A stretch of 64,000 bases of DNA from Maledivibacter halophilus (GTDB lineage: Bacteria > Bacillota > Clostridia > Peptostreptococcales > Caminicellaceae): contig NZ_FUZT01000012.1 in assembly GCF_900167445.1 (NCBI RefSeq), forward strand, positions 62,001 to 126,000. The letters are read 5' to 3'. How positions within the stretch are numbered: position 1 is the stretch's first letter; each line of letters begins with the position of its first letter. This document shows positions 50,253 to 59,159 of the stretch, piece by piece. Under the pieces are notes generated by a model. It did no database searches and was not told where the DNA came from. It saw only the letters and a program-made list of their open reading frames with translations. A program made the translations under genes and the position numbers.

Positions 50253-52019
50253 ATGAAAGGTAAAAAAATTTTTGTATTATTTTTGGTTATGATTCTGATG
50301 GCAACGGTATTATTAAGTGGTTGTGGCGGAAATGAAGAACCAGCTAATATTGGTGGAACAAATGAAAACACTGAAGCACCTGCACAGGAATCTAATAAAA
50401 AGGCAGAAATTCCTAAAGGAATGAAAGAAGTAAACGGTATTGTGATGGATGAAGAGCAGTATTTGAATTTAATAGGAATGGAACCGGAATCATTAGACAC
50501 TACAAGATCTAGCATATCTTCTGCATGGGAAGCACAAACTTTATTATTTGAAGGATTGACTAGAGTAGAGATGACAGAAGATGGTATTGAAAAGATAGTG
50601 CCAGGCATGGCTGAGAAATGGGAGAATAATGAAGAAGGAACAGAGTTCACTTTCTACTTAAGAGATGCATTATGGAGTGATGGTAAGCCAGTTAAGGCCC
50701 AGGATTTTGAATATGCTGTTAAAAGGCTCTTAGATCCTAAAACTGCTTCACCCTATGCCTGGTTATTTACACCAATCATAAAGAACGGTGCAGCTTTTAA
50801 TAAGGGCGAAGTTTCAGCTGATAAAGTAGGTGTTACTGCAATAGATGATAAAACACTAAAGTTTCAGCTTGCTAAGCCAGTTCCATACTTTATGCAGCTA
50901 TCATACTTCATTGTTATGTCGCCTTTAAGACAAGATATAGTAGAAAAACATGGCGATGCCTATGGACAAGAGGCAGAACAAATAGTATCAAATGGACCTT
51001 TTATCATTAAGGAATGGGTGCATGATAATAAAATGGTATTTGAAAAGAATCCAAATTATTGGGATAAAGACCATGTATATATAGAAAAGATGCAGTGGAA
51101 TAATGTTCTAGAAGCTGATGCAAGAATGCAGGCCCTATTAAAGGGAGATATAGATGCAGCTATAGTTTATAAACGTGAATGGGAAGATAAATTCAAAAGT
51201 ATGAATGATGAATTTAATTTCTTAGCTAAGCCTTTAGCATGGCAGTCTTGGAATATTTATAATCATAATGATAGATATTTTAAAAATGCGAAGATTAGAA
51301 AAGCCTTTTCAGTAGCCTTTGATAAAGAAGAGTTTAATGAAGTAGTTTTTGGTGGAAGTAGAATTCCAGCGGAAAATTATATTCCAGATGATATTATGAT
51401 TGGTAATGAAAATTATCAGCAGAAAAATGGGAATCCTAAATTTGTTAAAAAGCTATCCAATGAAATAACAGATCCTAAGGCTTTATTGATAGAAGGACTT
51501 AAGGAATTGGGAGAAGATCCTGATCCTGCTAAGATGGACGTTACATATATGCCTCTTGGAAATACTGATATAGCAAGAAAAACTGGGGAATTCATGCAGC
51601 AATCCTTTAAGAAAAAACTTGGTGTAAATGTTAAGCTTGATATATTACAAGCTAATATATGTTATGATAAGTTTGACAAGGGAGATTTCCAGGTTTTTGA
51701 TACAGGCTGGATCGGTGACTATGATGATCCAAGCACCTTCCTAGATTTATGGCATTCTACAGATGGATACTACAAAATTGGATTTGAGAATGAAGAATAT
51801 AATAATTTAGTTGAAGAAGCAGCAAAAATTATAGACAACGATAAAAGAGCAGAGCTTTATAAAAGAGCAGAAGAAATACTTGTATATGAAGAAGCAGCTT
51901 GTGGGCCTACAGTAATAGGTAAAAGGAATACAGCTGTTAGAAATTATCTAAAAAATTATGAAGGTTTTTCATTTGCTAAGAGAAACTTTGTTGGAGTTTA
52001 TACAGCTGGAAGAAAATAA
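50253..52019 (+). CDS. oppA: Oligopeptide-binding lipoprotein OppA
   Basis: 588 residues. Lipoprotein signal with LLSGC lipobox (Cys24) and a Glu/Asn-rich linker. The mature part is a cluster-C solute-binding protein of the SBP_bac_5 family: EPESLDTTRSSISSAWE, EGLTRVE, WENNEEGTEFTFYLRDALWSDGKPV (residues within 130-155) and the late FQVFDTGWIGDYDDPSTFLDL. It captures peptides outside the cell for OppBCDF. With hydroxyproline dehydratase encoded next, collagen-type peptides are a plausible substrate, but the protein sequence does not show this directly. A terminator follows. Confidence 0.92.
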   Translation: MKGKKIFVLFLVMILMATVLLSGCGGNEEPANIGGTNENTEAPAQESNKKAEIPKGMKEVNGIVMDEEQYLNLIGMEPESLDTTRSSISSAWEAQTLLFEGLTRVEMTEDGIEKIVPGMAEKWENNEEGTEFTFYLRDALWSDGKPVKAQDFEYAVKRLLDPKTASPYAWLFTPIIKNGAAFNKGEVSADKVGVTAIDDKTLKFQLAKPVPYFMQLSYFIVMSPLRQDIVEKHGDAYGQEAEQIVSNGPFIIKEWVHDNKMVFEKNPNYWDKDHVYIEKMQWNNVLEADARMQALLKGDIDAAIVYKREWEDKFKSMNDEFNFLAKPLAWQSWNIYNHNDRYFKNAKIRKAFSVAFDKEEFNEVVFGGSRIPAENYIPDDIMIGNENYQQKNGNPKFVKKLSNEITDPKALLIEGLKELGEDPDPAKMDVTYMPLGNTDIARKTGEFMQQSFKKKLGVNVKLDILQANICYDKFDKGDFQVFDTGWIGDYDDPSTFLDLWHSTDGYYKIGFENEEYNNLVEEAAKIIDNDKRAELYKRAEEILVYEEAACGPTVIGKRNTAVRNYLKNYEGFSFAKRNFVGVYTAGRK

Positions 52020-52050
52020 TAAATTATATAGATTAAGACCTTCTCATTTT

Positions 52051-52090
52051 GCCCTTAGTTGTTTTTACAGCTAAGGGCTTGTATTTTAAA
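52051..52090 (+). terminator. Terminator of the opp operon
   Basis: GCCCTTAG (52051-52058) pairs with CTAAGGGC (52071-52078) around a 12-nt T-rich loop, followed by TTGTATTTT. Confidence 0.82.
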
Positions 52091-52127
52091 ATTTTTACAT
52101 GTATTATGTAATTTCCTCAATTATATT
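52089..52127 (-). repeat. Dispersed intergenic motif, copy 5
   Basis: TTTACATGTATTATGTAA then TTTCCTCAATTATAT, nearly identical to copy 1 at 149-186. It directly follows the opp terminator. Confidence 0.5.
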
Positions 52128-52404
52128 TATGTCCCAAAAAAAAGACACAGTCTTGAAAAATAATAAATATAGCGTCTCAAAAAAGAGATATTATATTAAA
52201 CTTATATATGAAATTTGTTTTATAAATAATATTTTGAAATTTTTTAGCCTTTAGAGGATTTATTAATATTAATAAATTTTCCTTTGTCTTGCAAAGAGAA
52301 TTAGAATTTATAAGGGGTTTAGAGAAGTTTTCATGATACTGTTTTATGTAAAACAAATACATAATTAGTAAATATGTTAATAGAAAATTAGAGAACAGGA
52401 TATA

Positions 52405-52421
52405 TTGGCATGCAATTTGCT
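52405..52421 (+). promoter_or_regulatory. Sigma-54 (-24/-12) promoter upstream of hypE-hypD
   Basis: TGGCAT (52406-52411), five bases, then TTGCT (52417-52421) fit the sigma-54 consensus with GG and GC at the correct 10-nt interval. The last base of the -24 box differs from consensus (T for C). Confidence 0.72.
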
Positions 52422-52599
52422 GTATATTTATAATAAAGAGAAATAACTTTAAGATTTAATGTAGTGAAATAAATTGAAAAGTAAATTTATACATGTCCAA
52501 AACTTCCAAAAGCTCTGAGTAGTTGTACATTTATGAATTAAGTTTTACTATGTAAACCCTATATGTAGATGTACGCCTTTAAGAGTTTAATTTGTGGTA

Positions 52600-52680
52600 G
52601 TAGCCACTGAGAATCCTTTTTACCTTTGTTTATAAACCAGTTTCTATTTAAATAAAGAAAAAGGATTAACAAGTTTATAA
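52600..52680. repeat. Structured intergenic repeat, copy A
   Basis: Starts GTAGCCACTGAGAATCCTTT and ends AAGGATTAACAAGTTTATAA, with about 41 nt between. GAATCCTTTT and AAAAGGATT form a stem. The same two conserved ends flank copy B at 63411-63490. I suspect a remnant of a small mobile element or a conserved RNA. Confidence 0.6.
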
Positions 52681-52739
52681 TTTCTTTATCTATTTAAAAT
52701 GTAATAAAGAAAAGTTTTTAATTGTTAGGAGTGATGCCC

Positions 52740-53642
52740 ATGAAGCAAGGAGTAGTTTTTAATATTCAAAAATATTCAATACATGATGGACCAGGAATAA
52801 GGACAACTGTATTTTTAAAGGGATGCCCATTAAAATGCTGGTGGTGTCATAATCCAGAAAGTCAAAAAATTGAAGGACAACTTATGTTTTTAGCTAATAA
52901 ATGTATTGTCTGCAGAGATTGTGAAAAAGTTTGTCCTACAGGGGCTATAAGCTTTTCAAATAAAGGGTTTAATTATGATAGTTCAAAATGTAAGTTATGT
53001 GAAAAATGTAGTGAAGCTTGTCCCAGTGAAGCTTTAGAATTTGCAGGCAAAAAACTAAGTCAAGAGGATGTTATAAAAGAAATAGAAAAGGATAAAATTT
53101 TTTATGAAGAATCTGGTGGAGGAGTTACATTTTCAGGTGGAGAACCCTTGGTTCAAATAGATTTTCTAGACAATCTTCTTAAGCTAGCAAAGGCAAAAGG
53201 GTTACACACTGCTATAGACACATGTGGCTATAGCTTATGGGAAAATATAGATAGAATTAAAGATAAAGTAGACCTATTTTTATATGATATCAAGCATATG
53301 GATGATGAAAAACATAAAAAATATACAGGTGTATCTAATAAATTGATCCTTGATAATCTAATGAAATTAGCAAAAGAAGGGAAAAAAATATGGGTGCGAA
53401 TTCCTATTATACCAGGCATAAATGATGATGATATAAATATTGAAAAAACCTGCAAATTTATTTCATCATTAAATTTAAAAGATGTATTTTTATTACCTTA
53501 TCATAATATTGCCATAGATAAATATAAAAGACTTGACATGAAATATAAGGTTTTAGATATTGAAAATCCTGATGATGAGGTAATGGAAACAACGGCTCAG
53601 AAATTTAGAGGATATGGATTGAATGTTAAAATAGGAGGGTGA
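52740..53642 (+). CDS. hypE: Glycyl-radical enzyme activase (HypE-type)
   Basis: About 301 residues. ATG 52740 is chosen: AGGAG lies 8 nt upstream, whereas the other in-frame starts (52722 and 52734) are badly placed. YSIHDGPGIRTTVFLKGC leads into the radical-SAM CPLKCWWC (Cys29, 33, 36). Two ferredoxin-like clusters follow: CIVCRDCEKVCP and CKLCEKCSEACP. TFSGGEPL is the GGE motif. It is expected to use S-adenosylmethionine to form the glycyl radical on the enzyme encoded next, 7 nt downstream. The name follows the hydroxyproline system and is unrelated to hydrogenase HypE. Confidence 0.9.
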   Translation: MKQGVVFNIQKYSIHDGPGIRTTVFLKGCPLKCWWCHNPESQKIEGQLMFLANKCIVCRDCEKVCPTGAISFSNKGFNYDSSKCKLCEKCSEACPSEALEFAGKKLSQEDVIKEIEKDKIFYEESGGGVTFSGGEPLVQIDFLDNLLKLAKAKGLHTAIDTCGYSLWENIDRIKDKVDLFLYDIKHMDDEKHKKYTGVSNKLILDNLMKLAKEGKKIWVRIPIIPGINDDDINIEKTCKFISSLNLKDVFLLPYHNIAIDKYKRLDMKYKVLDIENPDDEVMETTAQKFRGYGLNVKIGG

Positions 53643-53648
53643 TATTAT

Positions 53649-56021
53649 ATGACATATGGAATGAATAAAAGAGTACAAAGGCTTAGAGAACAAAGTGTAA
53701 AGGCAATACCTAGAATATCCCTTGAAAGAGCTTTATTAGTCACAGAAGCCTACAAGAAATATTCAGGAAAAGTATCAATTCCAGTATTAAGGGCACTAAC
53801 CTTCAAGTATTTATGTGAAAATAAAACAATATGTATAAATGATGGGGAATTAATAGTAGGAGAAAGGGGACCGTCTCCCCAAGCCACTCCAAATTATCCA
53901 GAGCTTTGCTGTCATACCTTAGAGGATTTTGAAATTATGAATAATCGTAAAAAAATATCCTTTAAAGTTGATAAGGAAGCTAGAAGAATTCAAGAAGAAG
54001 TAATAATTCCTTACTGGAAGGGAAAATCAATTAGAGATTTAATGTTTGATCAAATGACCCAGGAGTGGAAGGACTGCTATGAAGCAGGAATATTTACTGA
54101 ATTTATGGAACAGAGATCTCCAGGCCATACTGTTGAAGATGGTAAGATTTATAAAAAAGGGTTTTTGGATTTTAAAAAGGAAATAGAAGAAGAAATAGAA
54201 AAGCTTGATTTTATAAATGATTTTGAAGCTTATGATAAGCAGGAACAATTAAAGGCTATGGCTATTTCATGTGATGCTATAATTATATTTGCACAGCGTC
54301 ATGCCCAGAAGGCAGAAGAAATGGCTAAAGCAGAATTAGATCCAATTAGAAAGAAGGAGCTAAAAGAAATAGCAGAGGTTTGCAGATATGTTCCAGCCCA
54401 TGCTCCAAGGACCTTTAGAGATGCCCTTCAAATGTATTGGTTTGTACATTTAAGCATAATAACTGAATTGAACACATGGGACTCTTTTTGCCCAGGTAAA
54501 CTTGATCAACATCTTTATCCTTTTTACAAAAAGGAACTTGATGAAGGAAGCTTAACTAGAGATAAAGCAAAGGAACTTTTAGAATGCTTTTGGGTAAAAT
54601 TTAATAACCAACCTGCTCCACCAAAGGTAGGAATAACTTTGGAAGAAAGTGCAACATATACAGATTTCTGCAATATAAATATTGGTGGTATAGCCCCCGA
54701 TGGAAGCGATGGAGTAAATGATGTATCATATCTTTTGTTAGAAATCATTGAAGATATGAGGATTTTACAGCCAAGCACAAATGTACAAATTAGTAGAAAG
54801 AATCCGGATCGTTTTATAATTGAAGCAGCCAGGGTTATTAGAGAAGGAATGGGATTTCCTTCAGTCTTTAATACCGATGCTGTTGTTGAAGAATTGCTTC
54901 GTCAGGGTAAAACAATTGAAGATGCAAGATGTGGTGGCACAAGTGGGTGTGTTGAAGTCGGTTGTTTTGGAAAAGAAGCCTATATATTAACAGGATATTT
55001 CAATTTTGTTAAGGTATTAGAAATAACAATTAACAATGGATTTGATCCTAGAACAGGTAAAAAAATCGGGATTGAAACTGGCGATCCAACTAAATTCCAA
55101 AATTTTGATGAATTAATAGAAGCCTTTAGGAAGCAGCTACATCATTTTGTTGATATAAAAGTTAGGGGAAACAATGTCATTGAAAGATTATATGCTAAAT
55201 ATATGCCTGCAACATTTATGTCTATAATTATTGATGATTGCATTAAAAAAGGTAGAGACTATAATGCTGGTGGTGCAAGATACAATTCCCGTTATATCCA
55301 AGCCGTTGGAATAGGAAGTATAACAGATAGCTTATCAACTATCAAATATCATGTTTTCGATAAAGAGAACTTGAGTTTTGAAAAACTAATGGAAATATTA
55401 AAGGCCGATTTTGAAGGCTATGAGAAGGAGCGTCTATTATTCAAAAATAAAACTCCTAAATATGGAAATGATGATGATTATGCCGATGAAATTATGCTTA
55501 GGATTTTTAATATTGGTCATGATGAAATAAACGATAGGCCAACAGTAAATGGAGGAAGATATAGGATAGAAATGCTTCCAACTACATGTCATGTTTACTT
55601 TGGAGCAGTTTGTGGAGCTATGCCAGATGGCAGAAAAGCGGGATTGCCACTTTCAGAAGGTATTTCACCAGTACAGGGTGCCGATAAAAAAGGTCCAACT
55701 GCAGTAATTAAATCGGCTTCTAAAATGGACCATCTTAAAACCGGTGGAACTTTGCTCAATCAAAAATTTACTCCTAAAATTGTTGAAGGTGAAGAAGGCC
55801 TTGAGAATATGAAGAATTTAATAAGAGCCTATTTTAGACTTGATGGTCACCATGTTCAATTTAATATAATAAATGGAGATATATTGAGAGAGGCTCAAAA
55901 AAATCCTGAAAAATATGACAATCTTATTGTACGTGTTGCAGGGTACAGTGATTATTTCAACAATTTAAATAAAAACCTTCAGGATGAGATAATCCAAAGA
56001 ACTGAACACGCAAGTTTTTAA
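53649..56021 (+). CDS. hypD: trans-4-hydroxy-L-proline dehydratase (glycyl radical enzyme)
   Basis: 790 residues, versus 789 in the C. difficile enzyme as I recall it. The residues I remember as HypD active-site positions are all present at the same numbers: His160, Asp278, Ser334, Asp339, Phe340, Cys434 and Glu436 (in GGTSGCVEVG), Tyr450 and Thr645. The glycyl radical loop VRVAGYSDYF puts the radical at Gly765. HypD removes water from trans-4-hydroxyproline to give pyrroline-5-carboxylate, usually reduced to proline by P5C reductase; no such gene is adjacent here, unlike in C. difficile. It acts in the cytosol and is inactivated by oxygen. Expression may depend on sigma-54. A HypD-like enzyme of altered specificity is possible but less likely. 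Confidence 0.88.
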   Translation: MTYGMNKRVQRLREQSVKAIPRISLERALLVTEAYKKYSGKVSIPVLRALTFKYLCENKTICINDGELIVGERGPSPQATPNYPELCCHTLEDFEIMNNRKKISFKVDKEARRIQEEVIIPYWKGKSIRDLMFDQMTQEWKDCYEAGIFTEFMEQRSPGHTVEDGKIYKKGFLDFKKEIEEEIEKLDFINDFEAYDKQEQLKAMAISCDAIIIFAQRHAQKAEEMAKAELDPIRKKELKEIAEVCRYVPAHAPRTFRDALQMYWFVHLSIITELNTWDSFCPGKLDQHLYPFYKKELDEGSLTRDKAKELLECFWVKFNNQPAPPKVGITLEESATYTDFCNINIGGIAPDGSDGVNDVSYLLLEIIEDMRILQPSTNVQISRKNPDRFIIEAARVIREGMGFPSVFNTDAVVEELLRQGKTIEDARCGGTSGCVEVGCFGKEAYILTGYFNFVKVLEITINNGFDPRTGKKIGIETGDPTKFQNFDELIEAFRKQLHHFVDIKVRGNNVIERLYAKYMPATFMSIIIDDCIKKGRDYNAGGARYNSRYIQAVGIGSITDSLSTIKYHVFDKENLSFEKLMEILKADFEGYEKERLLFKNKTPKYGNDDDYADEIMLRIFNIGHDEINDRPTVNGGRYRIEMLPTTCHVYFGAVCGAMPDGRKAGLPLSEGISPVQGADKKGPTAVIKSASKMDHLKTGGTLLNQKFTPKIVEGEEGLENMKNLIRAYFRLDGHHVQFNIINGDILREAQKNPEKYDNLIVRVAGYSDYFNNLNKNLQDEIIQRTEHASF

Positions 56022-56074
56022 TCATGATTTGCACTTTAAGATTAAGGTGAATATAGATTTATTTCATTACTATA

Positions 56075-56118
56075 AATGGAGCTATTATCCAAAAGGATAA
56101 TAGCTCCATTTTGTTTTT
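56075..56118. terminator. Terminator of the hyp operon
   Basis: A perfect 16-bp stem, AATGGAGCTATTATCC (56075-56090) with GGATAATAGCTCCATT (56095-56110), loop AAAA, then TTGTTTTTC. It also lies just beyond the convergent phosphatase gene. Confidence 0.92.
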
Positions 56119-56145
56119 CTTTATTATAAGACTCCTATTTTTGTA

Positions 56146-56940
56146 CTATATTTTTACAAACTTTGGTTTCATTTTTTCAAAAGTAGTAATATATTTAAAA
56201 CCAATTTCTTTAAGAATATCATAAACATAATCAAATTTATAGGATAAAGTGTCAGGGACATGAGTGTCAGAACCTATAGTTATTATTTTGCCTCCCAGAT
56301 CATGATAAAATTTTAATACTTCATTTGAAAGAAGTAGTTCTTCACTATATCTTAAGTTAGATGTATTAACCTCTATTCCTTTATTTCTTTCAATTAGGGC
56401 TTTAAATAGAACCTCCAAAACGTCAAAATAATCTGTAAGCTTTTCCTTTGCCACTTCATTATTATACCTTGCTAATATATTTAAATGTCCTATAACATTA
56501 AAGTTTTTAAAATTTTTAATACAGTATAAAAGCTCTTCAAAATATTTTAGGTAAGATTCTCTTGGAGTTTTGTTTAAATAAAAATCTCCAGTGTACAAGT
56601 CTTGTTTATTGCAGGTATGGATAGAAGCAATTACAAAATCAAAATTATTACCTTCTACCAGATTATCACATTTTTCGATTATATGAGGCTGAATGCCAAT
56701 TTCTACACCTTTAAGTATTTTAATATTAGCACAATATTTTTTTCTCATTGTTTCAATATAATGAGTATATTCATCTATATCGAAATCAAAATTGATTGAA
56801 GAATCACAATACTCATAATCAATATGATCGGTAAAGCATATTTCTTTAAGCTTTAACTTTATGGCCATTTCAATTATATCCTTCATATCTACCTTACAAT
56901 CGGAAGAAAAATGACTGTGAACGTGGTAATCGTAGTACAT
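56146..56940 (-). CDS. hisK: Histidinol-phosphatase, PHP family
   Basis: 264 residues of the PHP-type histidinol-phosphate phosphatase. The N-terminal YDYHVHSHFSSDCK and ICFTDHIDYEY carry the first metal ligands; GVEIGIQPH, SIHTCN, GHLNILARY and the final TIGSDTHVPDTL complete the trinuclear site. It dephosphorylates histidinol phosphate to histidinol, the step between HisC and HisD. It is divergent from the his operon, sharing the 247-nt region 56941-57187, and supplies the phosphatase activity missing from the monofunctional HisB downstream. Confidence 0.88.
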   Translation of the reverse strand: MYYDYHVHSHFSSDCKVDMKDIIEMAIKLKLKEICFTDHIDYEYCDSSINFDFDIDEYTHYIETMRKKYCANIKILKGVEIGIQPHIIEKCDNLVEGNNFDFVIASIHTCNKQDLYTGDFYLNKTPRESYLKYFEELLYCIKNFKNFNVIGHLNILARYNNEVAKEKLTDYFDVLEVLFKALIERNKGIEVNTSNLRYSEELLLSNEVLKFYHDLGGKIITIGSDTHVPDTLSYKFDYVYDILKEIGFKYITTFEKMKPKFVKI

Positions 56941-57089
56941 TTATAACACTCCTAATCAAATATTTTATAATCATAAATACATATTACTAGTGTACCATTA
57001 AATGAGATTAATGAAAGAAAAAAATTAAATAATAAAAAAGAATATATTTATTTTCAATATTTCGAAAATTTAATAATTATACTTTTGTA

Positions 57090-57118
57090 TTGACTATTTA
57101 ATATAAAGATATTAAAAT
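57090..57118 (+). promoter_or_regulatory. Promoter of the his operon
   Basis: TTGACT (57090-57095) and TAAAAT (57113-57118) have a 17-nt spacer. Downstream, AACTTT and AAAGTT (about 57138 and 57170) can pair around the leader. I see no T-box AGGGTGGNACCGCG motif. Confidence 0.55.
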
Positions 57119-57187
57119 AATATATAATTACAAAAAACTTTAGTGCGATAAAGCGGTGAATTAATAAAGCGAAAGTTGGTGTTATTT

Positions 57188-58480
57188 ATGGTTATTTACA
57201 ATGATATTTTTCCAGAGGGTGTTGAAGATTTACATAGTGAAGACTATGAATTTAAAGAAGAGACAATCAATATAGTTAAAAATATCTTCAAAAGCTTTGG
57301 ATATAGACAAATAGTAACTCCTAGCTTTGAATATTATGATTTATATAGCGAAATGGAAGGTGTTTTGAAAAGAGAAAATATGTTTAAGCTCATTGACAAT
57401 AATGGTAGGATTTTGGTATTAAGGCCCGATGCAACTGTTCCCGTTGCAAGGATGGTTGCCACTAATTATAAAACTAATGAAGAATATTTAAAGCTTTCAT
57501 ATGTAACAAATATTTTTAGAACCAATAAATCTAGAACAGGAGATAAACGTGAGTTTATACAAGGTGGCATTGAATACTTTGGTAATAATAAGCCCGATTG
57601 TGATGGAGAAATAATAGCAATAGGAATTAAGAGCTTGTTAGAATGTGGATTTAATGATTTTCATGTAGATTTAGGACAGGTAGAATTTATGAATGGGCTT
57701 ATTGATGAAGCAAAACTTAATAAAATGGAAAGGATGCAACTTCAAGATCTGATAGGAAATAAAAATTATGGGGATTTAAAGGCATTTTTAAATAATACGT
57801 CTATGTCAGAAAGTCTAAAAAATAGGTTTAATAAAATACCTAAATTATTTGGAAAACCTGAAAAGGTCTTAATACGGGCCAAGGATCTAGTTATCAATGA
57901 AAGGATGGAGAAAGCACTAAAGAATTTAGAAGATGTATACAATATACTAAGGGATTATAAATATGATAAATATATTATGCTTGATTTAGGCTTTACTAAG
58001 GAGCAGGGATATTATACAGGAATAATGTTTAAAGGGTATTTAAATAACTTCGGGGAAGTTGTTCTTAGTGGAGGAAGATACGACAATTTAACTAAACAGT
58101 TTGGTGCAAACAAGCCAGCATGTGGCTTTGGATTAAATATAAATAAGATAATAGAGGTGATGGAAATGTATGATATCAAAGGAAATGTGAATTGTTTTAC
58201 AGATTATTTAGTTTTATATAAAGAGGAATTGAGGAGTAGGGCAATAAAGCTTTCTGAGGAATTAAGAGATAGAGGCTTTATAGTTGAAACAGATGTATAT
58301 GATAATGATGTAAAATTCCATATAAAAAATTCTACCTTTAGAAATACTAAGGAGATTATAGAAGTAAATGAAGATTTTCTTAAAGTAATTGATATTTGTA
58401 AAAATGAAACCCAGAAATATAATTTAAATCAATTTTATAAAATTATAGATTGTAATGAAATCATAGCATCTATACATTAG
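57188..58480 (+). CDS. hisZ: ATP phosphoribosyltransferase regulatory subunit HisZ
   Basis: About 430 residues; ATG 57188 is preferred over an upstream TTG at 57176. It is a paralogue of class-II histidyl-tRNA synthetase: PEGVEDLHSEDYEF, the LRPDATVPVARMVA motif 2 region and SGGRYDNLTKQFG motif 3 are present. It does not charge tRNA but forms the active complex with the short HisG encoded next, and relays feedback by histidine. HisZ usually has about 390-400 residues; here about 100 residues follow motif 3 and could be a shortened anticodon-binding-like domain. Confidence 0.9.
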   Translation: MVIYNDIFPEGVEDLHSEDYEFKEETINIVKNIFKSFGYRQIVTPSFEYYDLYSEMEGVLKRENMFKLIDNNGRILVLRPDATVPVARMVATNYKTNEEYLKLSYVTNIFRTNKSRTGDKREFIQGGIEYFGNNKPDCDGEIIAIGIKSLLECGFNDFHVDLGQVEFMNGLIDEAKLNKMERMQLQDLIGNKNYGDLKAFLNNTSMSESLKNRFNKIPKLFGKPEKVLIRAKDLVINERMEKALKNLEDVYNILRDYKYDKYIMLDLGFTKEQGYYTGIMFKGYLNNFGEVVLSGGRYDNLTKQFGANKPACGFGLNINKIIEVMEMYDIKGNVNCFTDYLVLYKEELRSRAIKLSEELRDRGFIVETDVYDNDVKFHIKNSTFRNTKEIIEVNEDFLKVIDICKNETQKYNLNQFYKIIDCNEIIASIH

Positions 58481-58491
58481 GGGGTATTGTA

Positions 58492-59115
58492 GTGGATGTC
58501 GTTAAAATAGCACTAGCAAAGGGTAGATTAGCAGATGATGCAATAGTTTTACTTCAGAAGATAGGCATAAATTTTAGTGACTATTCTAAAAAGAGTAGAA
58601 AGCTTATTTTTATAGATGATTCAAAAAAAATAAAATTAGTATTTGTTAAATCTTCAGATATACCTGTATATGTTGAGAAAGGTGCAGTTGATATAGGGAT
58701 TGTAGGCAAGGATGTACTATTAGAAAAACAAGCAGATGTATACGAAATATTAAATCTTAACATTGGAAAATGTAAAATATGCGTGGCTGGCCATAAGGAT
58801 TACACAATGAATTATAGTAAAAAATTGATTGTGGCCTCTAAATATCCCAATGTGGCCAAGAACTATTTTAACAAGAAAGGTGTGTTTACTGAAGTTATTA
58901 AAATAAATGGTTCTGTAGAGCTTGCCCCTATATTGGGACTTTCAGATGTTATTGTAGATATAGTTCAAACAGGAAAAACCCTGGAGGAAAATGGACTCGT
59001 TGTAAAGGAAGAAATCCATGACATAAGTGCTAGGCTGGTAGTGAATAAAGTAAGTCTAAAGACTAAAAATGGAAATATTGGAAGAATTATAGACGGATTA
59101 GAAAGTATTGTTTAG
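58492..59115 (+). CDS. hisG: ATP phosphoribosyltransferase, short form HisG
   Basis: 207 residues, the short form that lacks the C-terminal regulatory domain and requires HisZ. ALAKGRLADDA at the N terminus, the VDIGIVGKDVLLE segment and LSDVIVDIVQTGKTLEENGL, the PRPP-binding site, are typical. It catalyses the first step of histidine synthesis, joining ATP and PRPP. GTG start with AGGGGG upstream. Confidence 0.94.
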   Translation: MDVVKIALAKGRLADDAIVLLQKIGINFSDYSKKSRKLIFIDDSKKIKLVFVKSSDIPVYVEKGAVDIGIVGKDVLLEKQADVYEILNLNIGKCKICVAGHKDYTMNYSKKLIVASKYPNVAKNYFNKKGVFTEVIKINGSVELAPILGLSDVIVDIVQTGKTLEENGLVVKEEIHDISARLVVNKVSLKTKNGNIGRIIDGLESIV

Positions 59116-59159
59116 ATGATTAAAGTTTTATATTACAATGCAAAGGAGGATTAACTGGA

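Larger units (their letters stand above)
52128..52739 (+). other. Long leader and regulatory region before the hyp genes
   Basis: No gene is supported here. It contains a 20-nt perfect palindrome ATTTATTAATATTAATAAAT (52258-52277), a possible upstream activator site, the sigma-54 promoter (52406-52421) and the structured repeat (52600-52680). A transcript from that promoter would have a leader of about 310 nt, long enough to carry regulation. Confidence 0.55.

Noticed and set aside
52177..52362. 61-codon open frame on the minus strand
   Set aside because: It is low-complexity AT-rich sequence with no recognisable motif or ribosome binding site, and it overlaps a palindrome upstream of a promoter.
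57119..57187. T-box or histidine attenuator in the his leader
   Set aside because: The T-box core AGGGTGGNACCGCG is absent and there is no run of His codons; only a weak hairpin can be drawn.
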